A stretch of DNA of 64,000 nt, taken from the NCBI RefSeq assembly GCF_003075415.1, contig NZ_QDAH01000002.1, forward strand, positions 1 to 64,000, in the 5' to 3' direction. The notes under the pieces were generated by a model. That model was not told the DNA's origin, did no database searches, and was given only the letters and a program-made list of their open reading frames with translations. Below, piece after piece: positions 16,817 through 24,173 of the stretch. The translations under genes were made by a program, and so were the position numbers. Position 1 is the stretch's first letter. Each line of letters begins with the position of its first letter. This stretch comes from Microvirga sp. KLBC 81 (GTDB lineage: Bacteria > Pseudomonadota > Alphaproteobacteria > Rhizobiales > Beijerinckiaceae).

Positions 16817-17455
16817 ATGGACACGATAATGGATGCACCGCTGAAGAAGCCCTGGATGGATCTTGCAGACGCGATCGCCCGCGATGTGCGCTCCGGGGTC
16901 TTTGCGCCGGGCATGTGGCTGAAGCAGATCGATCTTGAACAGCGTTACGGTTATGGGCGTCCCGATGTCCGGCGCGCCCTGGACTATCTGGCTCAGAAGC
17001 GGTTGGTGCAGCACGTGCCCAATCGCGGCTACCATGTCTTCCTGCCGGATGGTGACCAGACCGCTCACATCCTTGAGCTTCGCGTCATCCTGGAAATGGC
17101 AGCCGTTGACAGCATTGTGGCTCGTGCGACACCTGCTGCGATTGAGCGGATCCGCGATCGGGCGCGGCAGTTCGACGAAGCTATCCTCAACGGAACCATC
17201 CTGGATCAATATGAGGCGAACCTCGCCTTCCACCGTGAGCTCCTCGGCCTGTGCTCGAACCCGGAGCTTCTGAGCCTTGTTACGGAACTCCGCGGCCGAA
17301 CGTCGTCAGCCCTGGCAGGGCAATGGAGCACGCGAGCACGCGTCGAGCAGTCGAGCCGCGAGCACCATGCGATGATCGGAGCTCTCTCGGATCGAGATGT
17401 TGCTCGACTGAAAAAGATTATTGCCCTGCACATTCGCCAGCCTCAGCAGGTCTGA
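16817..17455 (+). CDS. GntR family transcriptional regulator (FadR/FCD type)
   Basis: A 212-residue regulator. The N-terminal winged helix (about residues 10-75; DLADAIARDVRSGVFAPGMWLKQIDLEQRYGYGRPDVRRAL) is typical GntR, and the C-terminal FCD-type helical domain binds a small ligand. The ATG at 16817 matches the usual N-terminus; a GTG at 16787 would add ten residues. It is transcribed away from the AbgB-like gene across a short intergenic region, the normal arrangement for a local regulator of that operon. Confidence 0.85.
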   Translation: MDTIMDAPLKKPWMDLADAIARDVRSGVFAPGMWLKQIDLEQRYGYGRPDVRRALDYLAQKRLVQHVPNRGYHVFLPDGDQTAHILELRVILEMAAVDSIVARATPAAIERIRDRARQFDEAILNGTILDQYEANLAFHRELLGLCSNPELLSLVTELRGRTSSALAGQWSTRARVEQSSREHHAMIGALSDRDVARLKKIIALHIRQPQQV

Positions 17456-17796
17456 CAGAGTCTGTAGCGGGGTCAGCACGCTAGGGCGATGCTGCAGGCG
17501 GGTCGTTCATGAAGCACAATCGATCCATGCCCAACTTCCGGATTGGGTCAAAGGCGGCCTCTAAGCACGGTTGAGTGGACGTCTGCTGACGGTACTCTCT
17601 CGGACATTCGCATCCGCTGAGGTGATTGAACCTGAATCCACTCTGCACCCGGAAATCCGGACCGTGCCCTGGATCAGGATGACTCTCGGATCGCCCGTTT
17701 ATCCAGGGCGCTGTACCGCAGGCCATGGCGTCACGGAGCTGTCGTACTCTGGCGGCTCCTGCCCCTTCCCCGACGAGCGGAAGTGGACCACGCCCA
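17456..17796. other. 341-bp stretch with no gene seen
   Basis: No protein-like frame, tRNA or strong hairpin is visible between the GntR gene and the TerS remnant. Confidence 0.5.
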
Positions 17797-17995
17797 TCAC
17801 CGGACGGGCCACAAACTCACCGTCTTCACCCGGTGCGTGTTGTCGACCGCGACCTTGTCACCGTACTTCTTCGGCGCGCGCTTCGACTTAATCCACTTGC
17901 GCATCTCGATGCAGGCACGGGAGCGGCTGATATGATCGTGGTCTGCAACCGCGATTGCCGTTCCGCCTCTCTACACCTTCACCATGCAGTCGTTG
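17797..17995 (-). pseudogene. Decayed second terminase small subunit
   Basis: A minus-strand frame reads SRSRACIEMRKWIKSKRAPK and continues KYGDKVAVDNTH. This aligns with QARVMIDTRKWIMAKRIPKK and YGEKVEQTLKGD of the intact terminase small subunit at 19.8-20.2 kb. Upstream there is an in-frame TAG and no helix-turn-helix part, so only the C-terminal third survives. It implies a second, earlier terminase module or a partial duplication in the island. Confidence 0.7.
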
Positions 17996-18103
17996 CTGGC
18001 GTCATCCGCCGGATCACTTCGTCGCGGCGGCAGGGTCTGCAGCATCCCGATGTTTATTCGATATGATTGTTTCAGAACGTTTGCTTTCAAGAGAGCTTAG
18101 ACT

Positions 18104-18361
18104 ATGGCGCGAGCTTTTCACGGCAAGGGCATCAAGGCACGAACCGAGCACGGCGAGTACAAGGCCATCGTCAAGGAACACGAGTACGGCCACCCGTTTC
18201 TCGTTCTGGAGCCGACCGGCGAGACCATCCCTATGCTGGGCGATGGGCTCCTCTCCCTGAGGCTGCGCGAGGGCACCACTATCGAGGAAGCGGAGATCCT
18301 GGCCAGGACGCTCAACCGCCATCTCAAGGGTGCGAGCATCACACTTTCCTCGGACGATTAG
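18104..18361 (+). CDS. Hypothetical small protein, 85 aa
   Basis: An 85-residue protein (MARAFHGKGIKARTEHGEYK..., ending SITLSSDD) with balanced charge and a predicted beta-rich core around HPFLVLEPTGETIPML. No signal peptide, membrane segment or known domain is seen. It converges on the terminase large subunit gene, with the two stop codons overlapping by four bases, an economy typical of phage-derived DNA. Confidence 0.65.
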   Translation: MARAFHGKGIKARTEHGEYKAIVKEHEYGHPFLVLEPTGETIPMLGDGLLSLRLREGTTIEEAEILARTLNRHLKGASITLSSDD

Positions 18362-19785
18362 CGCCGTCTCTTACCCTTCAAGCGGGCGTTGACGATGTCC
18401 ATAATCGACATGTTGGACACGACGCGCACGGTGCCGTCCGGCATCTGCCGGGCCTCATAGGTCAGATTCTGCGCCTTGGGCTGGGCCTTGACTCTCTCGA
18501 CCATGGGGATGATGCCGCAGTTGACGGCGTACTCGCCAAAGGCGTCGGCCCCGTGCGAGTTGATGTCGTGCTGCGGTCCCTGCCACACGCCCATCTGCTC
18601 GTGGAACTTGCGCGTATAGCGGCGCAGGCGGGACAGACCCGTCTGCACCCGGCGCGTGTTGTTGAAGCGGGTCAACGGCAGCAGCTTGCGCGTAGCGTTG
18701 ATGCGCTCCTCAGGCGGCTGCTGGACGCCGGGATGGAGCGGCCAAACGCCGAGTTCCTTCAGCGTCTTCCATCGCTCCTTGGCACCCGCGCCCCATTCCC
18801 GAACCATCACGTCGTGCGGCAGGAAATGGCGTTCGTACTTGAACGCGGTCTCGCGGCCCAGGCTGACCAAGTTGGCCCGCGTCAGTGCAGGGTCGGCGAG
18901 CAGCTCAGGGAGAGCAGCTTCGACGACCTGTTGCGGTCCGTCTCCGCTCGTTTCCCAATAGTCGACGACCCACCGGTAGATGCCGTTGTCCTGAATGAAC
19001 CAGACCGCCGTGTAGTCGTCGACGCCAATATCCCAAGCAGTGCGCAGCCGATAAGCAGGGTCGTAAGGAAAGTCGCCAATGCGGCCTTCGCGCTCGGCCT
19101 GGGCGATGAGCCTGGCATAGTAGGAGCCCTCGGTGATGATCTCGTAGCCGCCGTCCCACACATGGTGAGCCATCTCGGGATCGACCCTGAAGTCGTGCTC
19201 GATCTCGGCCCGGATTTCCGGCGACAGCCAGGGATTGTCGCGCCAATTCGTCTCGACGAGGATGGTGCCGGGCGGCGGCTCCTGGCCCCGGAAGAACCTG
19301 TCCACCGCGTCGGTGTCATGACGCGGGTTCCACGAGAACCAGAGCTGCGAGCCCTCCTTGCGCACCGTCGGGCGCAGGATGCGCAAGGAGCGCGCGGACA
19401 GGGTCTGCGCCTCCTCGACCCAGATGATGTCGAAGCCCTCCAGCGACTTGATGTTGTCGGCGTTGAACGACTGCATGCCCTTGAAGATGATCAGGGTGCC
19501 GGTCCGGTTGTGCCGCATCTCGCTGTCGGTGATAGTCCATTCGCCGGGCTGGGAGCGGCGCTCGATCTTGTCGATGATGAGCTGACGCACGCTCTCCTTG
19601 AGGCTGTTCTGGATTTCGCGGATGCAGGCGACGCGCAGCCGCTGCTTGCGCCCCCGCAGCACAACCTGGTCGGCGAAGAAGTGACTCTTCATCCCGGCCC
19701 GGCCGCCGTAGGCCGCCTTGTAGCGCGCTTCGCCGAGGAGTGGCAGCATGCTCTCGGCGATTTCGATGTCCTCGAACGCCGTCAC
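18358..19785 (-). CDS. terL: Phage terminase large subunit, PBSX type
   Basis: Packaging ATPase and nuclease that would pump DNA into a capsid (475 residues). The N-terminal ATPase shows a P-loop region GGRAGMKS at residues 27-34, where the glycine before Lys33 is replaced by Met, and a Walker B segment IIWVEEAQ. The C-terminal nuclease shows AWDIGVDDYTAVWF and HGADAFGEYAV acidic sites. The GTG at 19785 overlaps the small-subunit stop (GTGA), so translation is coupled; the longer frame upstream of it is a shadow of TerS. No portal, capsid or tail gene is present in the island. Confidence 0.9.
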   Translation of the reverse strand: MTAFEDIEIAESMLPLLGEARYKAAYGGRAGMKSHFFADQVVLRGRKQRLRVACIREIQNSLKESVRQLIIDKIERRSQPGEWTITDSEMRHNRTGTLIIFKGMQSFNADNIKSLEGFDIIWVEEAQTLSARSLRILRPTVRKEGSQLWFSWNPRHDTDAVDRFFRGQEPPPGTILVETNWRDNPWLSPEIRAEIEHDFRVDPEMAHHVWDGGYEIITEGSYYARLIAQAEREGRIGDFPYDPAYRLRTAWDIGVDDYTAVWFIQDNGIYRWVVDYWETSGDGPQQVVEAALPELLADPALTRANLVSLGRETAFKYERHFLPHDVMVREWGAGAKERWKTLKELGVWPLHPGVQQPPEERINATRKLLPLTRFNNTRRVQTGLSRLRRYTRKFHEQMGVWQGPQHDINSHGADAFGEYAVNCGIIPMVERVKAQPKAQNLTYEARQMPDGTVRVVSNMSIMDIVNARLKGKRRR

Positions 19786-20207
19786 GCCTTGGCCTCGGGC
19801 CTGACCACCACGTAGCGGTAGGTGGTCTCGACCTGCACCGGCGCTTCGGCGTCGCCCTTGAGCGTCTGCTCGACCTTCTCGCCGTATTTCTTCGGAATGC
19901 GTTTGGCCATGATCCATTTGCGCGTGTCGATCATGACCCTGGCCTGCTGCGGCTCGTAACGGGGGCTGTCGGCGATTTCGAGCAACTCGTCCTCCATTCG
20001 CTCCAGCTGGATCTCACGCGCCTGCGCGTACTGTGCAGCAAACTCGCGATCCTCGCGCACCTCCTTGAACAGCGTCGTGTGCGTCGGCATGTGGCTGAGG
20101 GCGGTGATCTGGCGGATCGTTTCGCCGTTGGCGATGCGGGCGCAGATTTCCGCCTTCAAGACTTTCGTCAGAACCCTCGGTCGTCCCACGGGCCGCTTAT
20201 CGGTCAT
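19782..20207 (-). CDS. terS: Terminase small subunit-like DNA-binding protein
   Basis: A 141-residue protein with an N-terminal helix-turn-helix (VLTKVLKAEICARIANGETI, then ALSHMPTHTTLFKEV) and a helical oligomerisation part ending in RKWIMAKRIPKKYGEKVEQT. This is the usual make-up of PBSX/T4-like small terminases that recognise packaging sites. The ATG at 20207 has AAGGAG upstream; an alternative ATG at 20228 overlaps the stop of the preceding small gene. Directly coupled to terL. Confidence 0.82.
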   Translation of the reverse strand: MTDKRPVGRPRVLTKVLKAEICARIANGETIRQITALSHMPTHTTLFKEVREDREFAAQYAQAREIQLERMEDELLEIADSPRYEPQQARVMIDTRKWIMAKRIPKKYGEKVEQTLKGDAEAPVQVETTYRYVVVRPEAKA

Positions 20208-20224
20208 GAGCCCGCTCCTTCTGT

Positions 20225-20374
20225 TCATGTTTCGTTCGCATAATATCGGCGCGCTTCGGTTGTTCGTCCATAGGGGCAAAGCCGAGCGGCCTGGACGAAC
20301 TCGCCGTCCTCGGCGACTTTGATGCCGGTCTCCAGGGCGCACATGGCGGCCTGCTTGGGCAGTTCATCGGTCAT
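20225..20374 (-). CDS. Small protein between XRE regulator and TerS
   Basis: A 49-codon gene (MTDELPKQAAMCALETGIKV, then AEDGEFVQAARLCPYGRTTE and ARRYYANET). Both ends overlap neighbours in ATGA fashion: its ATG overlaps the XRE stop, and its TGA overlaps an ATG of terS. That double overlap, and the coding-like composition, support it. Function unknown; its place suggests a part in packaging control. Confidence 0.65.
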   Translation of the reverse strand: MTDELPKQAAMCALETGIKVAEDGEFVQAARLCPYGRTTEARRYYANET

Positions 20375-20601
20375 GGCGTCTCCTTCTTCTCCTTAAAGCG
20401 AACACCCGCACCGCCGCCATTCTCGGGGATGAATTGAAGGCCAGCCTTTTCGAATGAGAGCAGCAACAGCATGCGGTTGCTGTCCCGCATTTCTCCGCCT
20501 CTCTCGAAAGCGCGAATGGTCACGACGCTTAGGCCTGTCACCTGAGCGAGGTCGGCTTGCGTCCAATCAGGGTGGCGTTCGCATTGGTTGCTGCACCGCA
20601 A
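20371..20601 (-). CDS. XRE family transcriptional regulator
   Basis: A short DNA-binding protein with a Cro/CI-type helix-turn-helix (TQADLAQVTGLSVVTIRAFE) followed by the LLSFEKAGLQFIPENGGGAGVRF tail usual for small XRE regulators of Hyphomicrobiales. Relatives begin with about 15 residues before TQADL. Here the only start in frame is a TTG at 20601 lying inside a 15-bp direct repeat, so the N-terminus may be damaged or start at an internal GTG. It heads the XRE-orf49-terS-terL operon. Confidence 0.75.
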   Translation of the reverse strand: MRCSNQCERHPDWTQADLAQVTGLSVVTIRAFERGGEMRDSNRMLLLLSFEKAGLQFIPENGGGAGVRFKEKKETP

Positions 20602-20633
20602 CCTTTCGCTATGGTGCGCCGCAACCTTTCGCT
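20596..20633 (-). promoter_or_regulatory. Paired 15-bp direct repeats, candidate XRE operator
   Basis: CCGCAACCTTTCGCT occurs at 20596-20610 and again at 20619-20633, a 23-base period (about two helical turns) on the plus strand. The pair covers the 5' end of the XRE gene, where an autoregulatory operator would sit. Confidence 0.55.
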
Positions 20634-21036
20634 CCGGAGGACGTTGAACGGGCTAATTTGATCTGCTGGGCCCAGTCTTGCTGAAGCGTTTTCTGGATCT
20701 TGCAGCGGTGCCATGGACGCCGCTGGATGTCGGGCTCGTCGCGACTGCGATCACCGCCGCCAGCGCGGCTGTGGTCCTGTGTTCGCAGTTGCCATAGTCG
20801 GAATGTGGTGCGCTGCAACGCTCAGGGCAGGATCACTGCCTGTAGGGGGTGCGCCGACCTCATGCCATGCGTGGCAGATCAGCCCTTCAAGGCTTCTTTC
20901 TACCACCTTTCTACCACCGTTGATGTGGGCCTTGAGCAGGTTCGAAGGTCTGAGTGCTGCCAAGACCCGGCGCGAGCCTCGATCTCGGTTGCGGCGCTGT
21001 TCCAGGAAGGGACTCTCGGAAATTCGCGGCCCTCTG
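20634..21036. other. 403-bp stretch upstream of the XRE-terminase operon
   Basis: No convincing gene. A 58-codon minus-strand frame starting at 20713 (MAPLQDPENASARLGP) is open but overlaps the XRE start. An 11-bp tandem repeat TTTCTACCACC lies at 20897-20907 and 20908-20918. The operon's promoter probably lies here. Confidence 0.4.
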
Positions 21037-21294
21037 TCAGGTATTAGCTGGTGAGCCTTGGGATGGGCTTTCCACGACCAGCGAAAGCGTAACTCGCCAG
21101 ACTATCTGTCCGGCCACGTTCTTGACATCGACGGTAAAGTCGCGCCGGTCCTCGTCCGGCATTTCGTCTTTCACCATGTCGGGGAGGGCCTTCTTGGCCT
21201 CATCCTTGGCCGCTTCTAGGTCTTCCAGTTCAACCCCTTGACGGTCAGGCGTGAAGTTCTTGCCATCATGGATGTCGAAGAAAAAGCGAGGCAT
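21037..21294 (-). CDS. DUF6894 family protein
   Basis: An 85-residue protein starting MPRFFFDIHDGKNFTPDRQG and continuing with ELEDLEAAKDEAKKALPDMV and a DFTVDVKN...VWRVTLSLVVE strand pair. This is the small DUF6894 family, abundant in Methylobacteriaceae and Bradyrhizobium, often in many copies and of unknown function. The ATG at 21294 matches the family start; an upstream start at 21318 is not needed. Monocistronic. Confidence 0.88.
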   Translation of the reverse strand: MPRFFFDIHDGKNFTPDRQGVELEDLEAAKDEAKKALPDMVKDEMPDEDRRDFTVDVKNVAGQIVWRVTLSLVVESPSQGSPANT

Positions 21295-21693
21295 GGGTGC
21301 TCCGGCACTTGCGAACAATCTCCGTTAATGCCGGAGGGCTCGCTCGCTGTTCCATAAAGGGCGCCGCGAAATTCGCGGACAATCGTCTCGCACGCAGGCA
21401 AGGAAGCCAGAGTGCTCATGAAGAGGGCCGCGCCCAGGTCCTGGTTTGATTGTGAGCGCGGCCCTTGGGCCCGTGTTTGCCCCTACGGGAATATTTTTTC
21501 GAGCTATATCAGATCGAGGGCGTGCGTTTATCGCTCTACTCCAGGATGTACTTTTCGGAAGCTCGCGATAAAGCCGAGGGCTTTAGTTTAGTCCCAAAGG
21601 ATTACACCATTAGAACCTCTCCTTTTAGCATCTTAGTATCGGAACCGATAGCATCAACAATGGTAGACTTGTATCCGATGCTGGAGGTGCACC
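21295..21693. other. 399-bp stretch with a GC-rich hairpin and AT-rich promoter region
   Basis: A 10-bp inverted repeat (AGGGCCGCGC at 21424-21433, complement at 21456-21465) is followed by a markedly AT-richer segment from about 21485 to 21690. That is the probable promoter region of the small twin-arginine-like gene. No gene is seen. Confidence 0.45.
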
Positions 21694-21927
21694 ATGACCG
21701 ATAAACAATCCCCAGAAGCCTTGTCGGCTGAGGATCAGGCCCGCCGTGATTTTTTGAAAAAAGCCGGCAGGTTTGCGGTACTGACGCCTCCCACGGTGAC
21801 CGTGTTGCTGTCGACCAGCATGAACTCGGACGCAATCGCCGGTTCTGGCGGCAAAGCGTTCCCGGGTGGTGGAGCAACCGGAGGAGTGTTCCCGGGCGGT
21901 GACAACGGCGGCAAGCGGTTCGAGTAA
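21694..21927 (+). CDS. Small protein with RRDFLKKAG leader and FPGG repeats
   Basis: A 77-residue protein with GGAGGTGCACC before the ATG. Residues 17-25 read RRDFLKKAG, followed by FAVLTPPTVTVLLSTSM, which together look like a twin-arginine signal or a leader segment. The remaining 30 residues are Gly-rich with two FPGG units (KAFPGGGATGG, VFPGGDNGG). Proteins with this RR-FLK-AG...FAV-TPP pattern are widespread short proteins in alphaproteobacteria, sometimes near HprK/PqqD or peptide-maturation genes. None is recognisable here. Whether it is exported or a peptide precursor is open. Confidence 0.7.
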   Translation: MTDKQSPEALSAEDQARRDFLKKAGRFAVLTPPTVTVLLSTSMNSDAIAGSGGKAFPGGGATGGVFPGGDNGGKRFE

Positions 21928-22077
21928 TGGACAAACACCGCCTCTCCTGAACGGGACCATTAGCGCACCCGCCTGATGATTTCCGGAGGCGGTGCTTTGC
22001 CTCGCAAGAGGTGCAGTCTTCACCGATGCCCTTTGTTCCATAAGTGCGCGTTTCTGCTCATTGCGCGGATGATCGTC

Positions 22078-22314
22078 TCAATCGCGAAGAAGCGGCTTCC
22101 ACCCCCGGATCTGCCGATCAGAGCAGAAGCGCGGTGGATCGCCAAAGAGTTGCCAATAGCTGACCCCTGCCTGAAGGCTGCTCGTCCAAAACCCCGCCGT
22201 CAGCGGGAGAGCAGGTGGGGTCTTGTCCTCAACCAAGCAGAGGATCACGGGCGTGCCGTCACGCGGCGCTGTGCTGATTGGCGACCAGTCGCCAGTCACG
22301 TTGGATCCCGACAT
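22078..22314 (-). CDS. Small DUF551-like protein
   Basis: A 78-residue protein, MSGSNVTGDWSPISTAPRDG, followed by TPVILCLVEDK and a tail SYWQLFGDPPRFCSDRQIRG. The W-x-PI-x-TAP-x-DGT-x-V/IL opening and the late W/F-rich strand are the hallmarks of short proteins common in phages and islands (DUF551-like). Function unknown. The ATG at 22314 gives the family-like start; the longer frame upstream overlaps a gene on the other strand. Confidence 0.72.
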   Translation of the reverse strand: MSGSNVTGDWSPISTAPRDGTPVILCLVEDKTPPALPLTAGFWTSSLQAGVSYWQLFGDPPRFCSDRQIRGWKPLLRD

Positions 22315-22384
22315 GATGGGTTGGATCTTCGGGCGTACTGCGTCGTTTGTATGGCATCTCGGGATCCAATGCAGCGGAGGCTGG

Positions 22385-22534
22385 ATGAGCGATCCGAATC
22401 CTGAGCGTCGCGCCCGGGTCAAGGATGCTCACGCCGCGCTTGATCGGTTCGAGAGGCAGGCTGCCGCCATCCTGGCCCTTGTTCTGACGCTTACCGGCGT
22501 GAGCTATGCGATCCTGATGCAAGTGCTGCTCTAA
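22385..22534 (+). CDS. Small single-pass membrane protein (49 aa)
   Basis: A 49-residue protein with GGAGG eight bases before the ATG at 22385. The N-terminal half is polar (MSDPNPERRARVKDAHAALD) and the C-terminal half is one hydrophobic helix (AAILALVLTLTGVSYAILMQ) ending VLL. A longer frame from 22223 lacks a ribosome binding site. No family is recognised. The order is consistent with a tail-anchored or N-in membrane protein. Confidence 0.6.
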   Translation: MSDPNPERRARVKDAHAALDRFERQAAAILALVLTLTGVSYAILMQVLL

Positions 22535-22639
22535 AATGCTCGCCTTGAGCGTTCCAAAAATGGGCTTCCGCGAATTACGCACTCTATGGAAGGCTTTCGG
22601 CGCCTGACTTAGTGCCGAACCCGATAACATGCAGGGGAT

Positions 22640-22725
22640 GCGAGGGCGTGGATCGAAACGGGATCATGGTTCCGTTTGACTATCTCCCATCCGGTCGCCC
22701 TCCTCGCGAGGGTGCGGATCGAAAT
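22640..22725 (+). CRISPR. Two-repeat remnant of a type I-C-like CRISPR array
   Basis: A 32-base unit at 22694-22725 starts GTCGCCCTC and ends GGTGCGGATCGAAAT, with a CCCTC/GAGGG stem, as in type I-C repeats. The 20 bases at 22640-22659 (GCGAGGGCGTGGATCGAAAC) match its 3' part, nearer to the consensus. The 34 bases between them equal a normal type I-C spacer. The 5' part of the first repeat is missing, no third repeat follows, and no cas gene is in the window. Confidence 0.6.
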
Positions 22726-22892
22726 GGAGTGATCCGCGCGCCGGACAGCGTGCGGAAGTGCTTTAGCCAAGAGCATTGTCGGCGAACCGCAGGGCAAGTT
22801 CGCGCGAGAAGGCCGGGAGAGCTAATGGCGCTATTGGCACAGCGCGAGAGGGGACGCCGGGCAGCTGCTTAAGGTGAAAATGGGAGCGGTGC

Positions 22893-23191
22893 CTAAAGCG
22901 CCGCTTCTATCGTCTTACAATCCCACTCAGTACATTCTTCCTTGCAGATGGTGTTGCCCTCTTCGTCTGTCTTGCATTTGTACACTGTCTTTGTGCACTT
23001 GCAGATATCGATCTTGGGCCTCTTGATCCCGCCCGCACCGCCTCCGGTAGGTTTGAACACCACCACTGCGAGTTTGTCGCCTTCAAAGTGAATTGTGGTG
23101 TCGGGTCCGCTTGGGAGAGCCCTGACCCGCCGCGTTCTAGGAGTGGTAATCCTGCCTGCTTCGGATTTGGGGACTGCTTTCTGCTGGCCAT
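22893..23191 (-). pseudogene. Cysteine-rich small protein, probably frameshifted
   Basis: The minus-strand frame ending at 22893 reads IHFEGDKLAVVVFKPTGGG, then IDICKCTKTVYKCKTDEEGN and TICKEECTEWDCKTIEAAL, with six Cys in about 30 residues. It has no start codon except GTGs at 23058-23066, which would give 57 residues. An ATG at 23191 opens a different frame with a plausible N-terminus (MASRKQSPNPKQAGLPLLER). I infer one gene broken by a frameshift between about 23100 and 23170, or an unannotated short gene starting at the GTGs. The Cys spacing (C-x-C ... C ... C ... C ... C) suggests disulfides or metal binding. Function unknown. Confidence 0.5.
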
Positions 23192-23399
23192 GAAGGGCCT
23201 CCCTAGTTCTGAGCAGCCTACAACTAGCGAACCGAAGTCATCACTGAATATACACGAAACCCACCTAGGAAAGAAGGCTGCTTAAATGGGAACGGCGCCC
23301 CTTTACGACGTTCGACCGGGAATGCACTCGCAAGAAGGCCGGGCGCCGTGTTGTTGAGTGCTATGAGCGGATGTTGCGGTTCTATGGCAGGCTTGGAGT

Positions 23400-23987
23400 C
23401 TACCGAGAATGAATGAGCGGCTCGTGCTCAATTGTCGGATCGTTTGGGTCCAATAACGCCCGATGCACCCCAATTGTCTTTCGTAATGCCTGCTTTTGTA
23501 AAGCTCGGTCGTATTTGGGAAGATCCGGAAAGAACTCGTCAATCATCCCTGAGGGAAGGTGAATGCCCACCACATCAGGATAGAGGCACATGTACCAAAT
23601 CTGGAATATGGATGCCTCTATTGGGAGCCGTTGCGCCGCGTTGGCATAATCGTACCAAGCAACGAATAGACGGTGGTCATTATCCGCATCGCTGAAGTTG
23701 GCGAGAAGCGGGCTGTCGTCTCGCTCTGTCTCTTGGTCGGGTCGGAGCGCATGCTTGAACGCGTTCCAGAACTCATGCTGGATGCGGCGCAGGTCTGATG
23801 GCTTGTATCCAGGAAAAACCGGCAGAATGTAGTGGTTGAGCGGCCTTTTGCCAGCTTTGGTGGCCAAGTGTTCTAACAACTCACAGGCAGCGCTTGCGAG
23901 TGAGTGGACCGAAACAGGGTCCAAATCGTCCAGGTACAAGGCTAAGGCCGTACCCAACTGGCGGCGAGCAACTTCAAGTTTATCCAT
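23400..23987 (-). CDS. Hypothetical helical protein at the right island end
   Basis: A 195-residue protein starting MDKLEVARRQLGTALALYLD, with SVHSLASAACELLEHLATKAG and FWNAFKHALRPDQ. Similar uncharacterised proteins have this A-x-ELL ... FKHA layout, which I place near HEPN-like all-helical folds, but only tentatively. Base composition is lower in GC than the flanking core, like its neighbours. It reads away from the tRNA and is the last island gene. Confidence 0.7.
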   Translation of the reverse strand: MDKLEVARRQLGTALALYLDDLDPVSVHSLASAACELLEHLATKAGKRPLNHYILPVFPGYKPSDLRRIQHEFWNAFKHALRPDQETERDDSPLLANFSDADNDHRLFVAWYDYANAAQRLPIEASIFQIWYMCLYPDVVGIHLPSGMIDEFFPDLPKYDRALQKQALRKTIGVHRALLDPNDPTIEHEPLIHSR

Positions 23988-24030
23988 CGAGCCTCTTTGC
24001 TCTCTACCGACTCGGTGAATTTGCCCCGCT

Positions 24031-24051
24031 TGCTTACCTATTGCTTACCCG
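24031..24051 (+). other. Candidate integrase arm-type sites, right cluster
   Basis: TGCTTACC at 24031-24038 and TGCTTACCCG at 24042-24051 lie about 50 bases inside the right attachment site. They are in the same orientation as the three copies at the left end. Confidence 0.55.
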
Positions 24052-24096
24052 TATCGAGCTGGATTTGGGCCCCAATGGGCTAAGTCATTGAAGATA

Positions 24097-24173
<77 letters not shown>

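Noticed and set aside
18067-19815. A 582-codon plus-strand frame across the terminase
   Set aside because: Shadow of terL on the opposite strand, which has clear ATPase and nuclease motifs.
23303-23542. A 79-codon minus-strand frame overlapping the last island gene
   Set aside because: It overlaps the 195-residue gene in another frame and has no protein-like stretches of its own.
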